From Hyphomicrobium sp. (GTDB taxonomy: Bacteria > Pseudomonadota > Alphaproteobacteria > Rhizobiales > Hyphomicrobiaceae), in assembly GCF_019744875.1 (NCBI RefSeq), contig NZ_JAIETU010000002.1:1302001-1366000 (forward strand): 64,000 nucleotides of DNA. The letters run 5' to 3'. The notes under the pieces were generated by a model, which was given only the letters and a program-made list of their open reading frames with translations, was not told the origin of the DNA and ran no database searches. Position numbers and translations under genes: made by a program. Below are positions 43,416 through 52,028 of this stretch, piece by piece (positions within the stretch are counted from its first letter, which is position 1; each line of letters begins with the position of its first letter).

Positions 43416-45079
43416 CACGCCATGACCTTGGGCTGGGCCATCCACTCCCGGCCCTTTAGCATGGCCTGCCAGTAAATCGGCGGCAGGATGCGCTCTTTTA
43501 GAGCCCAGGCAAGGCGTGAGGGCTTCGTGCCGTCGAGTATGACATTGGGGAAGGAGGCGCACACCTTTCCGCCGTACATGAATTCAGCCAGCACGACTTT
43601 GCCGCGCTCGACGGTCAGCGGGCACGAGCCATATCCATCATAAGCACATTCGGCGTGTCTCAGACCTTTGTCGAAGAGCAGATTTTCGGCGACGACAGGG
43701 GCTTGCTTGCGTGCCGCTGCCGCCGTTTTAGCGTTGGGCGTATTGGTGGCATCGCCCAGCCCGAAAATGTTGCCATATTTCTTGTGACGCAGGGTCGACG
43801 GATCGACATCGATCCAGCCGCCTGCGTCGGACAACGCGCTGCCGCGAATAAAATCCGGCGCCATTTGCGGCGGACAGGCATGGATCATGTCGAATGCTGT
43901 TTTGACAGTCGTTTTGGAGCCGTTCGGTGCGGTCTTCGTGAACCACGCTGTTCTGGCTGGCCCATCGATGGCAGTCAGCGTGTGGTTGAAGTTCAGTTCC
44001 GCGCCATAGCGCTTCACATAATCCATCAGAGCCGGGACGTAGTCCGGTACGCCGAACAACACGGCGCCAGAGTTGAAGAACGAGACGTCGATATCGTTCA
44101 GACAGCCGGACCGCAGCCAGTGGTCTGCCGACAGATACATCGCCTTTTGCGGCGCTCCCGCGCACTTGATCGGCATCGGCGGCTGCGTGAATATCGCACG
44201 GCCTGCCTTCAGGTTCTGGACCAGCTCCCAGGTGTAGGGTGCCAGGTCGTAGCGGTAGTTGGACGTGACACCATTTTTTCCGAGGGTTTCGTTGAGCCCT
44301 TCGATCCCGCTCCAGTTGAGCTTGATGCCGGGACATACGACGAGATGATTGTATGCAATCGTGCGACAGCCTTCGATGACGACTGCGTTGTTGTCGGGTA
44401 TGAAGGCCGCGACAGCCGCCTTAATCCAAGTCACATGCCGAGGCAGAACCGACGCCATCGATCTGGCGGTCTGCGCGGCAGTGAACACACCAGCGCCAAC
44501 CAGCGTCCAGCCGGGCTGATAGTAATGGGTTTCAGCAGGCTCGATGATCGCGATATCGAGATCGCGTTCACGCTTCAGTAGACTGGCTGCAACGGCCGCG
44601 CCGGCGGCGCCGCCGCCGACGATGACGATGTCGTGTCTTGCTGCCGGCGCGCCACTTACTACCGTTCCGCCGCTTCGTATCCGGTTTGCAACGCCCGACA
44701 TATCGTAACCGGCGGCCTTGGTGCGCGCCAAAATATCGGTCAGCGGTCGCACCTGGGCCTCTGCAAGGCTCCATAGAGTGGCGCTGCGGGTCCCGGTCCT
44801 GCAGTAAGCCAATACGGGCTTAGGCAGATCGGCGAGTGCCGCTCTGAACGCGTCAGTGTCGCTGTCAGAAACCTTACCGGAGGCTACAGGCACATACCTT
44901 GCCTCCAAGCCGCGTTCGCGCGCAGCCTTTTCTATCTCGGCGAACAGCGGCTGATCGGCGCCTTCACCGTCGGGGCGGTTCGATATAATAGACCGGAAGC
45001 CGCTTGCTGCTAGCGCGGCAACATCGGACGGAGCGATCTGCGGCGAGACCGATATCTCGTCAGTCAGCTTGTTGATCAT
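43415..45079 (-). CDS. DUF442 sulfurtransferase/phosphatase-like and SQR fusion protein
   Basis: A 554-residue fusion. Residues 1-110 are a DUF442/Blh-type domain with the Cys-loop AYCRTGTRS (Cys near 93), like a rhodanese/tyrosine phosphatase. Residues 148-554 are an FAD-dependent sulfide:quinone oxidoreductase-like part: IVIVGGGAAGAAVAASL, a THYYQPGWTLVG motif, PIKCAGAPQKAMYLS with a redox Cys, FGLGDATNTPNAKTAAAARKQAPVV. The combination would oxidise sulfide to persulfide and pass on the sulfane sulfur. Elsewhere DUF442 is often fused to the MBL dioxygenase, which here is a separate upstream gene. Confidence 0.85.
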   Translation of the reverse strand: MINKLTDEISVSPQIAPSDVAALAASGFRSIISNRPDGEGADQPLFAEIEKAARERGLEARYVPVASGKVSDSDTDAFRAALADLPKPVLAYCRTGTRSATLWSLAEAQVRPLTDILARTKAAGYDMSGVANRIRSGGTVVSGAPAARHDIVIVGGGAAGAAVAASLLKRERDLDIAIIEPAETHYYQPGWTLVGAGVFTAAQTARSMASVLPRHVTWIKAAVAAFIPDNNAVVIEGCRTIAYNHLVVCPGIKLNWSGIEGLNETLGKNGVTSNYRYDLAPYTWELVQNLKAGRAIFTQPPMPIKCAGAPQKAMYLSADHWLRSGCLNDIDVSFFNSGAVLFGVPDYVPALMDYVKRYGAELNFNHTLTAIDGPARTAWFTKTAPNGSKTTVKTAFDMIHACPPQMAPDFIRGSALSDAGGWIDVDPSTLRHKKYGNIFGLGDATNTPNAKTAAAARKQAPVVAENLLFDKGLRHAECAYDGYGSCPLTVERGKVVLAEFMYGGKVCASFPNVILDGTKPSRLAWALKERILPPIYWQAMLKGREWMAQPKVMA

Positions 45080-45101
45080 CTAAGTTCCTAAAGGGTATCG
45101 A

Positions 45102-45995
45102 TCAGAATTCGTTGACAGGCACTTTCAAGTAGCGCTTGCCGCTTTCGTCGGGCTCGGGCAGCTGACCGCCGCGAATGTTGACCTGGATCGACGGGATGAT
45201 GAGTTTCGGCAGCGCGAGGGTCGCGTCGCGTTCGGTGCGCATTCTGACGAATTCGTCCTCGGTCACGCCCTCATGCACGTGGATGTTCGTCGCCTTCTGC
45301 TCGGCAACCGATGTCTCCCATTTGATCTCGCGGCCGCCGGGGGCGTAGTCGTGGCACATGAAGAGCCGCATCTCGCCGGGCAGTTCGAGAACACGCTTTA
45401 TCGAATGGAAAAGTACCCGTGCATCTCCGCCGGGAAAATCGGCGCGCGCCGTTCCGCCGTCGGGCATGAACAGCGTGTCACCGACGAACGCGGCATTGCC
45501 GATGACGTGGGTCATGCAGGCGGGCGTGTGGCCCGGCGTCAGCATCGCGAAGGCAGTCAGGGTGCCGATGGTGTAGGTGTCGCCGTCCTTAAACAGCCTG
45601 TCGAATTGGCTGCCATCGCGCTGGAACTCTGTGCCTTCATTGAAGATCTTTCCGAAGACCTCCTGCACGATCCTGATGTTTTCACCGATGCCGAGCTTGC
45701 CGCCGAGCTTGCCTTGAATGTAGGGCGCAGCAGAAAGGTGATCGGCATGCGCATGCGTTTCGATCAGCCACTCGACCTTCAGGCCGCTGTCCTGGACGTA
45801 TCGGATGATTTCATCGGCAGAGTCATAGCTGATACGCCCTGCCGCATAGTCGATGTCCATGACACTGTCGATGACGGCGCAGGCACTGGAATTTGGGTCT
45901 TTGACGACATAGCTGACGGTGTTGGTCGCCTCGTCAAAGAAGCCTTTGACCTCTGGCTTCATTGAGAGATCGACGGCGTGGGGGATGCTGCTCAT
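45102..45995 (-). CDS. MBL-fold persulfide dioxygenase-like protein
   Basis: A 297-residue metallo-beta-lactamase-fold protein of the ETHE1/Blh group: metal motif THAHADHLSAA, GHTPACMTHVIG, FVGDTLFMPDGGTARADFPGGDA and CHDYAPGGREIKWETSV. These enzymes convert glutathione persulfide to sulfite. The ATG after GAGGAGCACC is used; a longer frame upstream lies inside the neighbouring gene. It sits between the membrane components and the SQR fusion, an order that follows the pathway. Confidence 0.9.
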   Translation of the reverse strand: MSSIPHAVDLSMKPEVKGFFDEATNTVSYVVKDPNSSACAVIDSVMDIDYAAGRISYDSADEIIRYVQDSGLKVEWLIETHAHADHLSAAPYIQGKLGGKLGIGENIRIVQEVFGKIFNEGTEFQRDGSQFDRLFKDGDTYTIGTLTAFAMLTPGHTPACMTHVIGNAAFVGDTLFMPDGGTARADFPGGDARVLFHSIKRVLELPGEMRLFMCHDYAPGGREIKWETSVAEQKATNIHVHEGVTEDEFVRMRTERDATLALPKLIIPSIQVNIRGGQLPEPDESGKRYLKVPVNEF

Positions 45996-46003
45996 GGTGC
46001 TCC

Positions 46004-46453
46004 TCATGTGATGTGTTGGCTGCGAGTCGGGATCAGACGCGCGGTGAGCGTGGGCAGTGTGCGCGCCGCAAACATTCCGGAGAGCATCGCGACGACGAAT
46101 GTTATGGTTTGTGTGCCGCCCAGAGAGAGGGCGACGATGGCGGGGCCCGGGCAATAGCCGACAAGACCCCAGCCGATGCCGAACACCGCCGAACCCAAGA
46201 TTAACTTCGGATCGATCACAGTGGCCGTCGGAAGCTGAAACGCATCTGCAAGGATCGGTCTTGGGCGACTGAACACCAACCGATAGCCAACCCCGGTCGT
46301 GATGACCGCTGCAGCCATGGTGAGCACCAGGCTGGGGTCCCAAGCCCCTGCCACGTCGAGAAAGTTCTGGACTTTCGCAGGGTTCGCAAGCCCCGAGACG
46401 ATCAGGCCCGTGCCGAACAGAAGGCTAGAGATAAATGTCAGCGCAATCTGCAT
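46004..46453 (-). CDS. YeeE/YedE-type (DUF6691) sulfur transporter, half 2
   Basis: A 149-residue membrane protein with four hydrophobic segments. Typical motifs are SGLANPAKVQNFLDVAGAWDPSL and GIGWGLVGYCPGPAIVALSLG with a conserved Cys in the YCPGP turn. Together with the preceding gene it makes a two-part YeeE/YedE transporter, expected to move thiosulfate or reduced sulfur. GGGAGG lies before the ATG, one base after the stop of the first half. Confidence 0.88.
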   Translation of the reverse strand: MQIALTFISSLLFGTGLIVSGLANPAKVQNFLDVAGAWDPSLVLTMAAAVITTGVGYRLVFSRPRPILADAFQLPTATVIDPKLILGSAVFGIGWGLVGYCPGPAIVALSLGGTQTITFVVAMLSGMFAARTLPTLTARLIPTRSQHIT

Positions 46454-46454
46454 G

Positions 46455-46889
46455 TCAGCCTCCCACCACATGACGGACGATGAAAACGGTTGCGATTGCC
46501 GTCGCCATGAACGACGCCGTCGCAACGAATGAGCGGGACGACAGCCGGGCGATGCCGCAAACCCCATGACCGCTCGTGCAACCGCTGCCGGTGACGCTGC
46601 CGACGCCGACCAAAAGACCACCCGGCACAAGGAGTGCGGTGCTTCCGGTCACTGTATGAGGTACGTCGGAGCCGGTGATCAGAATGTAGAGCGGCGCGGC
46701 AGCCAACAGCCCGCCGACAAACGCCAGTCGGACCGGCGTCTGGTCATCGGCATAGGGCGGCAGCAGCCTCGATACGAAGCCGCTCACACCGGCAATGCGG
46801 CCCGTAAAGGCCATAAGCAGCACAGCGGCTGCGCCAATGAATAAACCGCCTATGATCGACGTATACGGTGTGAATTGGGTGACGGTCAC
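46455..46889 (-). CDS. YeeE/YedE-type sulfur transporter, half 1
   Basis: A 144-residue membrane protein. Motifs GGLFIGAAAVLLMAFTGRIAGVSG and LLVGVGSVTGSGCTSGHGVCGIARLS carry the conserved Cys pair of the YeeE/YedE family. The GTG start in front of TVTQFTPYTS is favoured as the family N terminus; an open frame extends 35 residues upstream without family features. Confidence 0.82.
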   Translation of the reverse strand: MTVTQFTPYTSIIGGLFIGAAAVLLMAFTGRIAGVSGFVSRLLPPYADDQTPVRLAFVGGLLAAAPLYILITGSDVPHTVTGSTALLVPGGLLVGVGSVTGSGCTSGHGVCGIARLSSRSFVATASFMATAIATVFIVRHVVGG

Positions 46890-47043
46890 GGTTTGATGTC
46901 CAAGGTTAGATGCGAAGCGCGATCGTAGAAGCGATTGCGCTGATGACGAGCGCAGCACATGACAATCGCCGCACTCCTTTGCGAGACCGTTCAAGTTGCG
47001 TTCAAGCAGGGAGCCATTGAACAGCGGATCCGCTAATGAGCGC

Positions 47044-47241
47044 TCACGATGTATGACGCGACGCGCACGTGTTCGTTCCCGTCAGGCTGTAAGCGGGACA
47101 GAACTTCACAAGTCCAGTCAGCAGGGGCACAAGGCCAACAAGACCCCAAAGGGTCTGAGGGCCTACAAAGACAAGGCTCAGGAATCCTAGCCCCAGAACG
47201 ATCCTGAGCGTGCGATCAATCGTGCCGACGTTGTGCGTCAT
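47044..47241 (-). CDS. DUF2892 (YgaP-like) membrane protein
   Basis: A 65-residue protein: NVGTIDRTLRIVLGLGFLSL then a second hydrophobic helix (LWGLVGLVPLLTGLVKFCPAYSLTG). This is the DUF2892 domain also found as the membrane part of rhodanese YgaP; the CPAYS cysteine is typical. CAGGAG precedes the ATG. It probably helps channel thiocyanate/sulfur-related products in the sulfide operon. Confidence 0.85.
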   Translation of the reverse strand: MTHNVGTIDRTLRIVLGLGFLSLVFVGPQTLWGLVGLVPLLTGLVKFCPAYSLTGTNTCASRHTS

Positions 47242-47318
47242 GGCGGGTCTCCTGTTGTTGGAGACCTTCTTAGGCCTGTGTGGCTCGGGTGTATGTGACC
47301 AAGTCACAAAGCGACTGG

Positions 47319-47984
47319 TTAGGGCGCCCCAGCAAGATTTTTTAGGTCCTTCAACGCCAAAAGTCTGGTCTCGCCCCGCGTTGCCGAAATCCAGTTCCGC
47401 CGCTGGAATTCATGAAGTTGCCGGCTGATCACTTCGCGGGCTGTGCCAAGCTCTGAGGCCAACTGCTGATGCGTCAGCGATACGCGACCCTCGCCATCGG
47501 CGAGCTCCAACAGCCTCTGCGCCAATCGAATGTCGATTCGCGAGAACGCGACTTCATCGATGATCTTGAACAAGTTGGTCACGCGCACGCTGAATGCGGT
47601 GAAGACGAAGCGACGGAACTCGGCCGATCGCGCGATGAGATCGTCAAACGTGGCGCGCGGAATAGCGACAGCTTCGACATCCGTCTCGGCAATGCCTTCC
47701 GCCTGGTATTCTTCGTAGCCCATGAGGCACGCCGTCGTGAGCGCGCAGCTTTCGCCTGCCGACACGCGGTAAAGGACAATTTCGCGACCGCTATCGGAAA
47801 CCTGCTGCACGCGAACGGTTCCTTCGAGAAGCAGGAGATAGCTTTCCGGCGATTGACCCGGCCCGAAGATACGTGTTCCGGCGGGAAGCGTTACAATCTT
47901 GCTGGTCTCAACAAGCGGCTTGCCGATCGACGGCTCTAGCTTTCGGAGACCGGGAAAGTGAACAGTCCAATCGGGGCTCGGCAC
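47319..47984 (-). CDS. Crp/Fnr-family regulator of the sulfur operon
   Basis: A 221-residue regulator: an N-terminal cyclic-nucleotide-binding-like fold (GTRIFGPGQSPESYLLLLEGTVRVQQ) and a C-terminal HTH (VSLTHQQLASELGTAREVISRQLHEFQRR). It has two cysteines in GESCALTTACLMG that could respond to sulfane sulfur or redox; there is no N-terminal Fnr cluster. First gene of the minus-strand set, with GGAG about 8 bases before the GTG start, so it likely controls its own operon. Confidence 0.85.
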   Translation of the reverse strand: MPSPDWTVHFPGLRKLEPSIGKPLVETSKIVTLPAGTRIFGPGQSPESYLLLLEGTVRVQQVSDSGREIVLYRVSAGESCALTTACLMGYEEYQAEGIAETDVEAVAIPRATFDDLIARSAEFRRFVFTAFSVRVTNLFKIIDEVAFSRIDIRLAQRLLELADGEGRVSLTHQQLASELGTAREVISRQLHEFQRRNWISATRGETRLLALKDLKNLAGAP

Positions 47985-48632
47985 TTAAGAGTCTCCGGCG
48001 ACCAGCGCACTATGTCAGAGGAATTTCTGTTATAATAATCGCAACTTTGCGAAAGCTAGCAGCGCTTTCTCAGCGCAAGAGGACTACCAAGCTTAAATAT
48101 TGAAATAATATGGACGCAGCAAGGTAACGCCGGCACGTGCCACCAAACTATCACGGGCGTGGAAAATGCGCCCATCCTGATGGCAGCTACGTGGTTGCTG
48201 ACTCGACTGCTTACGCTATATCAGCTGACGAAATCTAGACGCAGACATTGGGCACTCCGGGTCACTGCTCTCAGATGCAACATTTGTGTGTCGGCTCAGC
48301 ATCGATAAGCGGACTACTCCCGCAAGGCGTTGTTAGTCCGGGCCTTCGTCATGACCGACGTCCGCTACTGGGACGAAGCTGCAGTGCCGATATCGTTGCT
48401 ATGCCGAGAAAGCGGACATTGAGGTGGCCAGGGACACGGTTGCTGTTGCCTACAAAAATCATGTCCGCAGAGCACCGCAAACGGACATTTGCAAAGTGGC
48501 CCGAAGGCCTGAGGCGGATATCGTTCTTGCCACGAGTTTTCGAGTAAGTGGAAAGCGCGAGGTCACACCGCCGTCAGCACCAGCTAACCCGCCACTTGCA
48601 TCCAACTTTTCGCCGCTGTCGCACGTCGGTGC
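47985..48632. other. Gene-free stretch
   Basis: About 650 bp upstream of the regulator gene and downstream of the split phosphatase. It must contain the sulfur-operon promoter (an AT-rich TTATAATAAT segment near 48030-48040). Several GTCCGC/GCGGACA-type motifs recur. I see no gene. Confidence 0.45.
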
Positions 48633-48908
48633 TCACTTCGAGGTGCGCGACACCGCCGCCGCATGAAGAACTCTTCCATCCGAATCAATGATCTCGACCG
48701 ACATGGTCGTCTCGCTGATCTTCGCAGCCATAAAACCGAGTGAGGCATAGCAGTGCTTCGCCCGTCCGATCTCATCGGGCGCTCGTACCCTTGAACCAGC
48801 GCCTGACGTGAAATAGTGCACTCCATTGCTCGTGGCGTGCTGCAAATTGTGGTCGTGTCCATTGAAATAGGCTTGCACGCCATACTTTTCGAGTAGCGGC
48901 TTTAAGCG
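48633..48908 (-). pseudogene. 3' half of the split metallophosphatase gene
   Basis: Encodes the C-terminal about 90 residues: RLKPLLEKYGVQAYFNGHDH, then HATSNGVHYFTSGAG and a beta-rich end. The GHDH motif carries metal ligands of the PF00149 phosphoesterase fold. It lacks any start; the N-terminal half lies 8.6 kb away beyond the RIT element. Joining GAACG from the far side to CTTAAAG here restores LVERLKPLLEK in frame. Confidence 0.85.
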
Positions 48909-48910
48909 GG

Positions 48911-48951
48911 CGTTATTGCGATATGCGAATAAAGCGCATTAGTCCGATATT
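48911..48951 (+). repeat. Left terminal inverted repeat
   Basis: Outer block CGTTATTGCGATA and inner block CGCATTAGTCCGATATT pair with the right end; compared with the right end there are about nine extra bases between blocks. An additional 9-bp inverted pair lies just inside (TTATTCTCA at 48956 and TGAGAATAA at 49014), possibly recombinase or accessory sites. Confidence 0.75.
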
Positions 48952-49222
48952 TTTCTTATTCTCAGTTCCGGGCGGTTGCTCCGCAGGAGGCCTTGGCGTG
49001 ACAAATTGGAATATGAGAATAACGTCCGCTATGTCCTTCCAAATATACAATTAATCGGATTTTGCTCGCTGCTCGTTTGGCTAGCAGTCGTCGTTGCCGA
49101 GCGCTTGACGCATGACTCCCGAGAGTCTTTCCTGACACGAACGACATTCGTCTAAGAGTCATACGGAGAGCTTCTGCAAACTCCCCCATGAACGATTAGC
49201 GTCATGACAAGGGAGAGCACCG

Positions 49223-49594
49223 ATGGATGACCGAGCAAGACTTCGAGAAAAGCTCAGCGCCATCTCGAAGGAGATCGAGGTGCTTCAGGACAAGCGCCAT
49301 TCCATCGAGACGACCCTTCAAATCCTCGAAGAGGATGATGCTCCCGCCCCAGTAGGCAGGCCGACGAAGCAGAAGGGCACCCCGCCGGACCCCAGCACTA
49401 ATGTCGGGCGCGCCATCCAAATTCTACGCTTGGTGGCACCGCAAGGATTGACCTTGCTCCAACTCATCGAGAAATCGGCCGAGAACGGCAAGAAGGCGTT
49501 CGTCGGCACGTCCATAGGTTCCCAACTGCGCTTCCAGGTTAAGCGTGGTCACATCAAGAAAACAGGAGATACCTACTATGCGGTGATGAGCTAG
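49223..49594 (+). CDS. Small coiled-coil/winged-helix-like protein of the element
   Basis: A 123-residue protein: an N-terminal coiled coil (RLREKLSAISKEIEVLQDKR), a Pro-rich linker (PAPVGRPTKQKGTPP) and a C-terminal part resembling a winged helix (GRAIQILRLVAPQGLTLLQL; GSQLRFQVKRGHIKKTGDTYY). GGGAGAG precedes the ATG. Lying next to the left end, it might bind the element DNA or regulate recombinases. A weak hairpin with T-rich end follows near 49630-49655. The rest of 49595-49893 holds no gene. Confidence 0.55.
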   Translation: MDDRARLREKLSAISKEIEVLQDKRHSIETTLQILEEDDAPAPVGRPTKQKGTPPDPSTNVGRAIQILRLVAPQGLTLLQLIEKSAENGKKAFVGTSIGSQLRFQVKRGHIKKTGDTYYAVMS

Positions 49595-49893
49595 GGCCGC
49601 CGCGCACGAGGCGCCGCCCGCATAAACGAAAAACCGCCCCTGACAGAGCGGCTTTTCCAGTGCATTGACTGTGATGATCAACTGCAACGCCACTATACGG
49701 CAGGTCCATGCTTGTTTCAAGAATGGGGGTCAATACCCCGTTATACCGCTTACATGTTCCGCGAAACTAGCGGATTTGTTGGGCTTTGGAATACTGCCCA
49801 GCCCTGCCGCCATGACGGCGTTGCCTCGGATTCCCCGGCGATTATGCAAAAGTCATAGGCATACGCTTGGGACTCCCAAGAGGAGAGATGCGA

Positions 49894-51090
49894 ATGAACG
49901 CATCCGTTACGGCGCAGGGCCCGTCTGGCCTGCTTTCCCACCTAAGCAACTTCCGCGTGGAGCTTCGCTCTCAAGGGTATTCGCCCCAAACCATCAAGCT
50001 CTACATGAGCCGCCTGCGAGGTCTAGACAGGCTGGCATCTGCGGAAGGCATTGATCTTCGCACGCTGGTTGACCGGCATATTCATGGACATTCGTTGGCC
50101 GTTGGCCCCGCCGGTGCGGTCATGCATGTCGAGGGGTTCCATGCGCTGGTCCAGTATCTCGCCCGGAAAAAGCTTCTTGCTCCGCATGGCCTGCAGGCCC
50201 AGATCGAGCACCTGTTGTCCCGGTTCGCAAAGCACCTCGATGTAAACCGCGGCCTTCGACCGGCCAGCATCATCCAATACAAGGCCGTCGCCGATCGATT
50301 CCTTCGCCATTGCTTCAAGGACGAACTGCAAACGCAGCGGCTTTCCGCGCGCGATGTGTTGGGCTTCCTTTCGGCGGTCGGGAACCACGTCAGGTACATC
50401 AATACGGCCATCAAAACCTTCCTGCGCTTCCTGTTCCAGACGGGGTTGATCTCAAAGCCCCTGGCCGAGGGATTGCCAGCGGTCAGGCGGATAAGGAAGC
50501 AGCGGCTTCCCCGCGCCCTCTCGCCAGACCAACTGGAAGGCGTTTTGGAGGCTTTTCCGAGAGCCACTCCGATCGAACGCCGGGACAGAGCTATCGTGAT
50601 GCTACTGGCCCGTCTTGGTCTGCGGATGAGAGAGGTTCTGGATTTTCGGCTGGAAGATGTCGATTGGGCGGCCGGTGACGTGCTTATTCGGGGCAAGGGC
50701 GACTATTTTGACAGGATGGCGCTTCCGCCGGATGTAGCCGTAGTGCTGACGGAATACATCGAGAAGGATCGGCCCGCGACGAGGTCAGCTTCTCTATTCG
50801 TGGACCACAAGGCTCCATTAGATCGCTTGGAGAAGGGTACAAATCTTCATCGGCAGCTCCGTGTGATGTTCAAGGACGCCGGCATTGATTTGCCGACGCG
50901 CACGGGAAGCCGGGTCTTCCGCCATACTTTCGCGACTCAGCTTGTTAGTGAGGGCAAGTCCATCGCGCAGGTGGCGAACCTGCTGCGGCACCGCAAGCTT
51001 GCCACCACGATGATCTATGCGCGGACTGATCTCAAGCGCTTGCGCCAGGTCGCGCCGCCATGGCCCATCACCAAGCGGAGGGCCGCATGA
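49894..51090 (+). CDS. Tyrosine recombinase 1 of the trio (RitA-like)
   Basis: A 398-residue recombinase. N-terminal SAM-like part (LRSQGYSPQTIKLYMSRLRGL), catalytic domain with Arg in ARLGLRMREVLDFRLEDVD, Lys in GKGDYFDRMAL region, RVFRHTFATQLV, RHRKLATTMIYAR. AGGAGAG lies 6 bases before the ATG. The stop overlaps the next start (ATGATGA). Confidence 0.88.
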   Translation: MNASVTAQGPSGLLSHLSNFRVELRSQGYSPQTIKLYMSRLRGLDRLASAEGIDLRTLVDRHIHGHSLAVGPAGAVMHVEGFHALVQYLARKKLLAPHGLQAQIEHLLSRFAKHLDVNRGLRPASIIQYKAVADRFLRHCFKDELQTQRLSARDVLGFLSAVGNHVRYINTAIKTFLRFLFQTGLISKPLAEGLPAVRRIRKQRLPRALSPDQLEGVLEAFPRATPIERRDRAIVMLLARLGLRMREVLDFRLEDVDWAAGDVLIRGKGDYFDRMALPPDVAVVLTEYIEKDRPATRSASLFVDHKAPLDRLEKGTNLHRQLRVMFKDAGIDLPTRTGSRVFRHTFATQLVSEGKSIAQVANLLRHRKLATTMIYARTDLKRLRQVAPPWPITKRRAA

Positions 51091-52028
51091 TGAGCATCCT
51101 CCGCAAGGAACTCGATCAATACCTTGATTTTCGCCGCAAGCGCGGCTTCGCGCTTGATCAGGCTGCGGGCATGCTGGATTCGTTCGTGCGTTTCCTGGAA
51201 CAACAGGGCTGCGAGATCATCAGCAGCGAGCTTTGTGCCCGTTGGAACGCCAAGCATCCTGCCTCCCACAACACCATGCAGCAACGGGCCATCGCGATCC
51301 GCGGCTTTGCAAGGTGGCTCCGGAATTTCGATCTTCGCCATGAAGTCCCGCCGCCCTACCGGGGCGGCCTCGGCAAGAACCGGCCGAAGCCGCACATCTA
51401 TACCGATGGTGAAATCGCGGCACTCCTTGAGCAATCCGCCAAGATCCAATCTCCGCGAGGCCTCAGGCGCGTGACGTATCCGGTGCTGTGGGCTCTGCTG
51501 CACGTTACCGGCCTGCGGATCGGCGAGGCGTTGGCCATTGATTTGGGCTACATCGATTTCCAAGCCGGAACCATTCGCATCGCGCCACAAAAAGGTGCCT
51601 ATGAACGGTTGGTGCCCTTGGACGCCACGACTGTGGATGCGCTCAGAGTCTATGTACGCCGGCGCAACCGTCTGCTTGGGAGGATCCCAACCTGCCTGTT
51701 CGCCGATGAGCACGGCGTCCGCCTCACATATCCCGCCGTGAGCACGACGTTTGCTGAGGTAAGCAAGGCAATCGGGTTGAGGCCTGCAGGCGCAAAGATG
51801 GGTGCAGGTCCGAGGATCCATGACCTTCGCCATACTTTTGCGGTGAACACGCTGAAGCGGTGGTACGCCGAGGGGAAGGACGTCAAGCAGCACATCCTTA
51901 CTCTGGTGGATGTCCTCGGGCACACCACGCTGCGTGACACATATTGGTACTTGGAAGCCGTGCCGGAGCTTCTTCATCTGGCATCGCGGAGGTTGGAAAG
52001 CTACTTGGCAGAGGGGCAGCCGTCATGA
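51087..52028 (+). CDS. Tyrosine recombinase 2 of the trio (RitB-like)
   Basis: A 313-residue recombinase: LDQYLDFRRKRGFALDQAAGM at the N terminus, Arg in VTGLRIGEALAIDLG, a IHDLRHTFAVNTL box, DVLGHTTLRDTYWYLEAV with the nucleophile. Both ends overlap neighbours by a few bases, a hallmark of the RIT arrangement. Confidence 0.88.
   Translation: MMSILRKELDQYLDFRRKRGFALDQAAGMLDSFVRFLEQQGCEIISSELCARWNAKHPASHNTMQQRAIAIRGFARWLRNFDLRHEVPPPYRGGLGKNRPKPHIYTDGEIAALLEQSAKIQSPRGLRRVTYPVLWALLHVTGLRIGEALAIDLGYIDFQAGTIRIAPQKGAYERLVPLDATTVDALRVYVRRRNRLLGRIPTCLFADEHGVRLTYPAVSTTFAEVSKAIGLRPAGAKMGAGPRIHDLRHTFAVNTLKRWYAEGKDVKQHILTLVDVLGHTTLRDTYWYLEAVPELLHLASRRLESYLAEGQPS

Noticed and set aside
48248-48666. Two overlapping plus-strand frames in the gene-free stretch
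   Set aside because: No domain, poor starts, motif-repetitive DNA; they run into the antisense of the phosphatase fragment.
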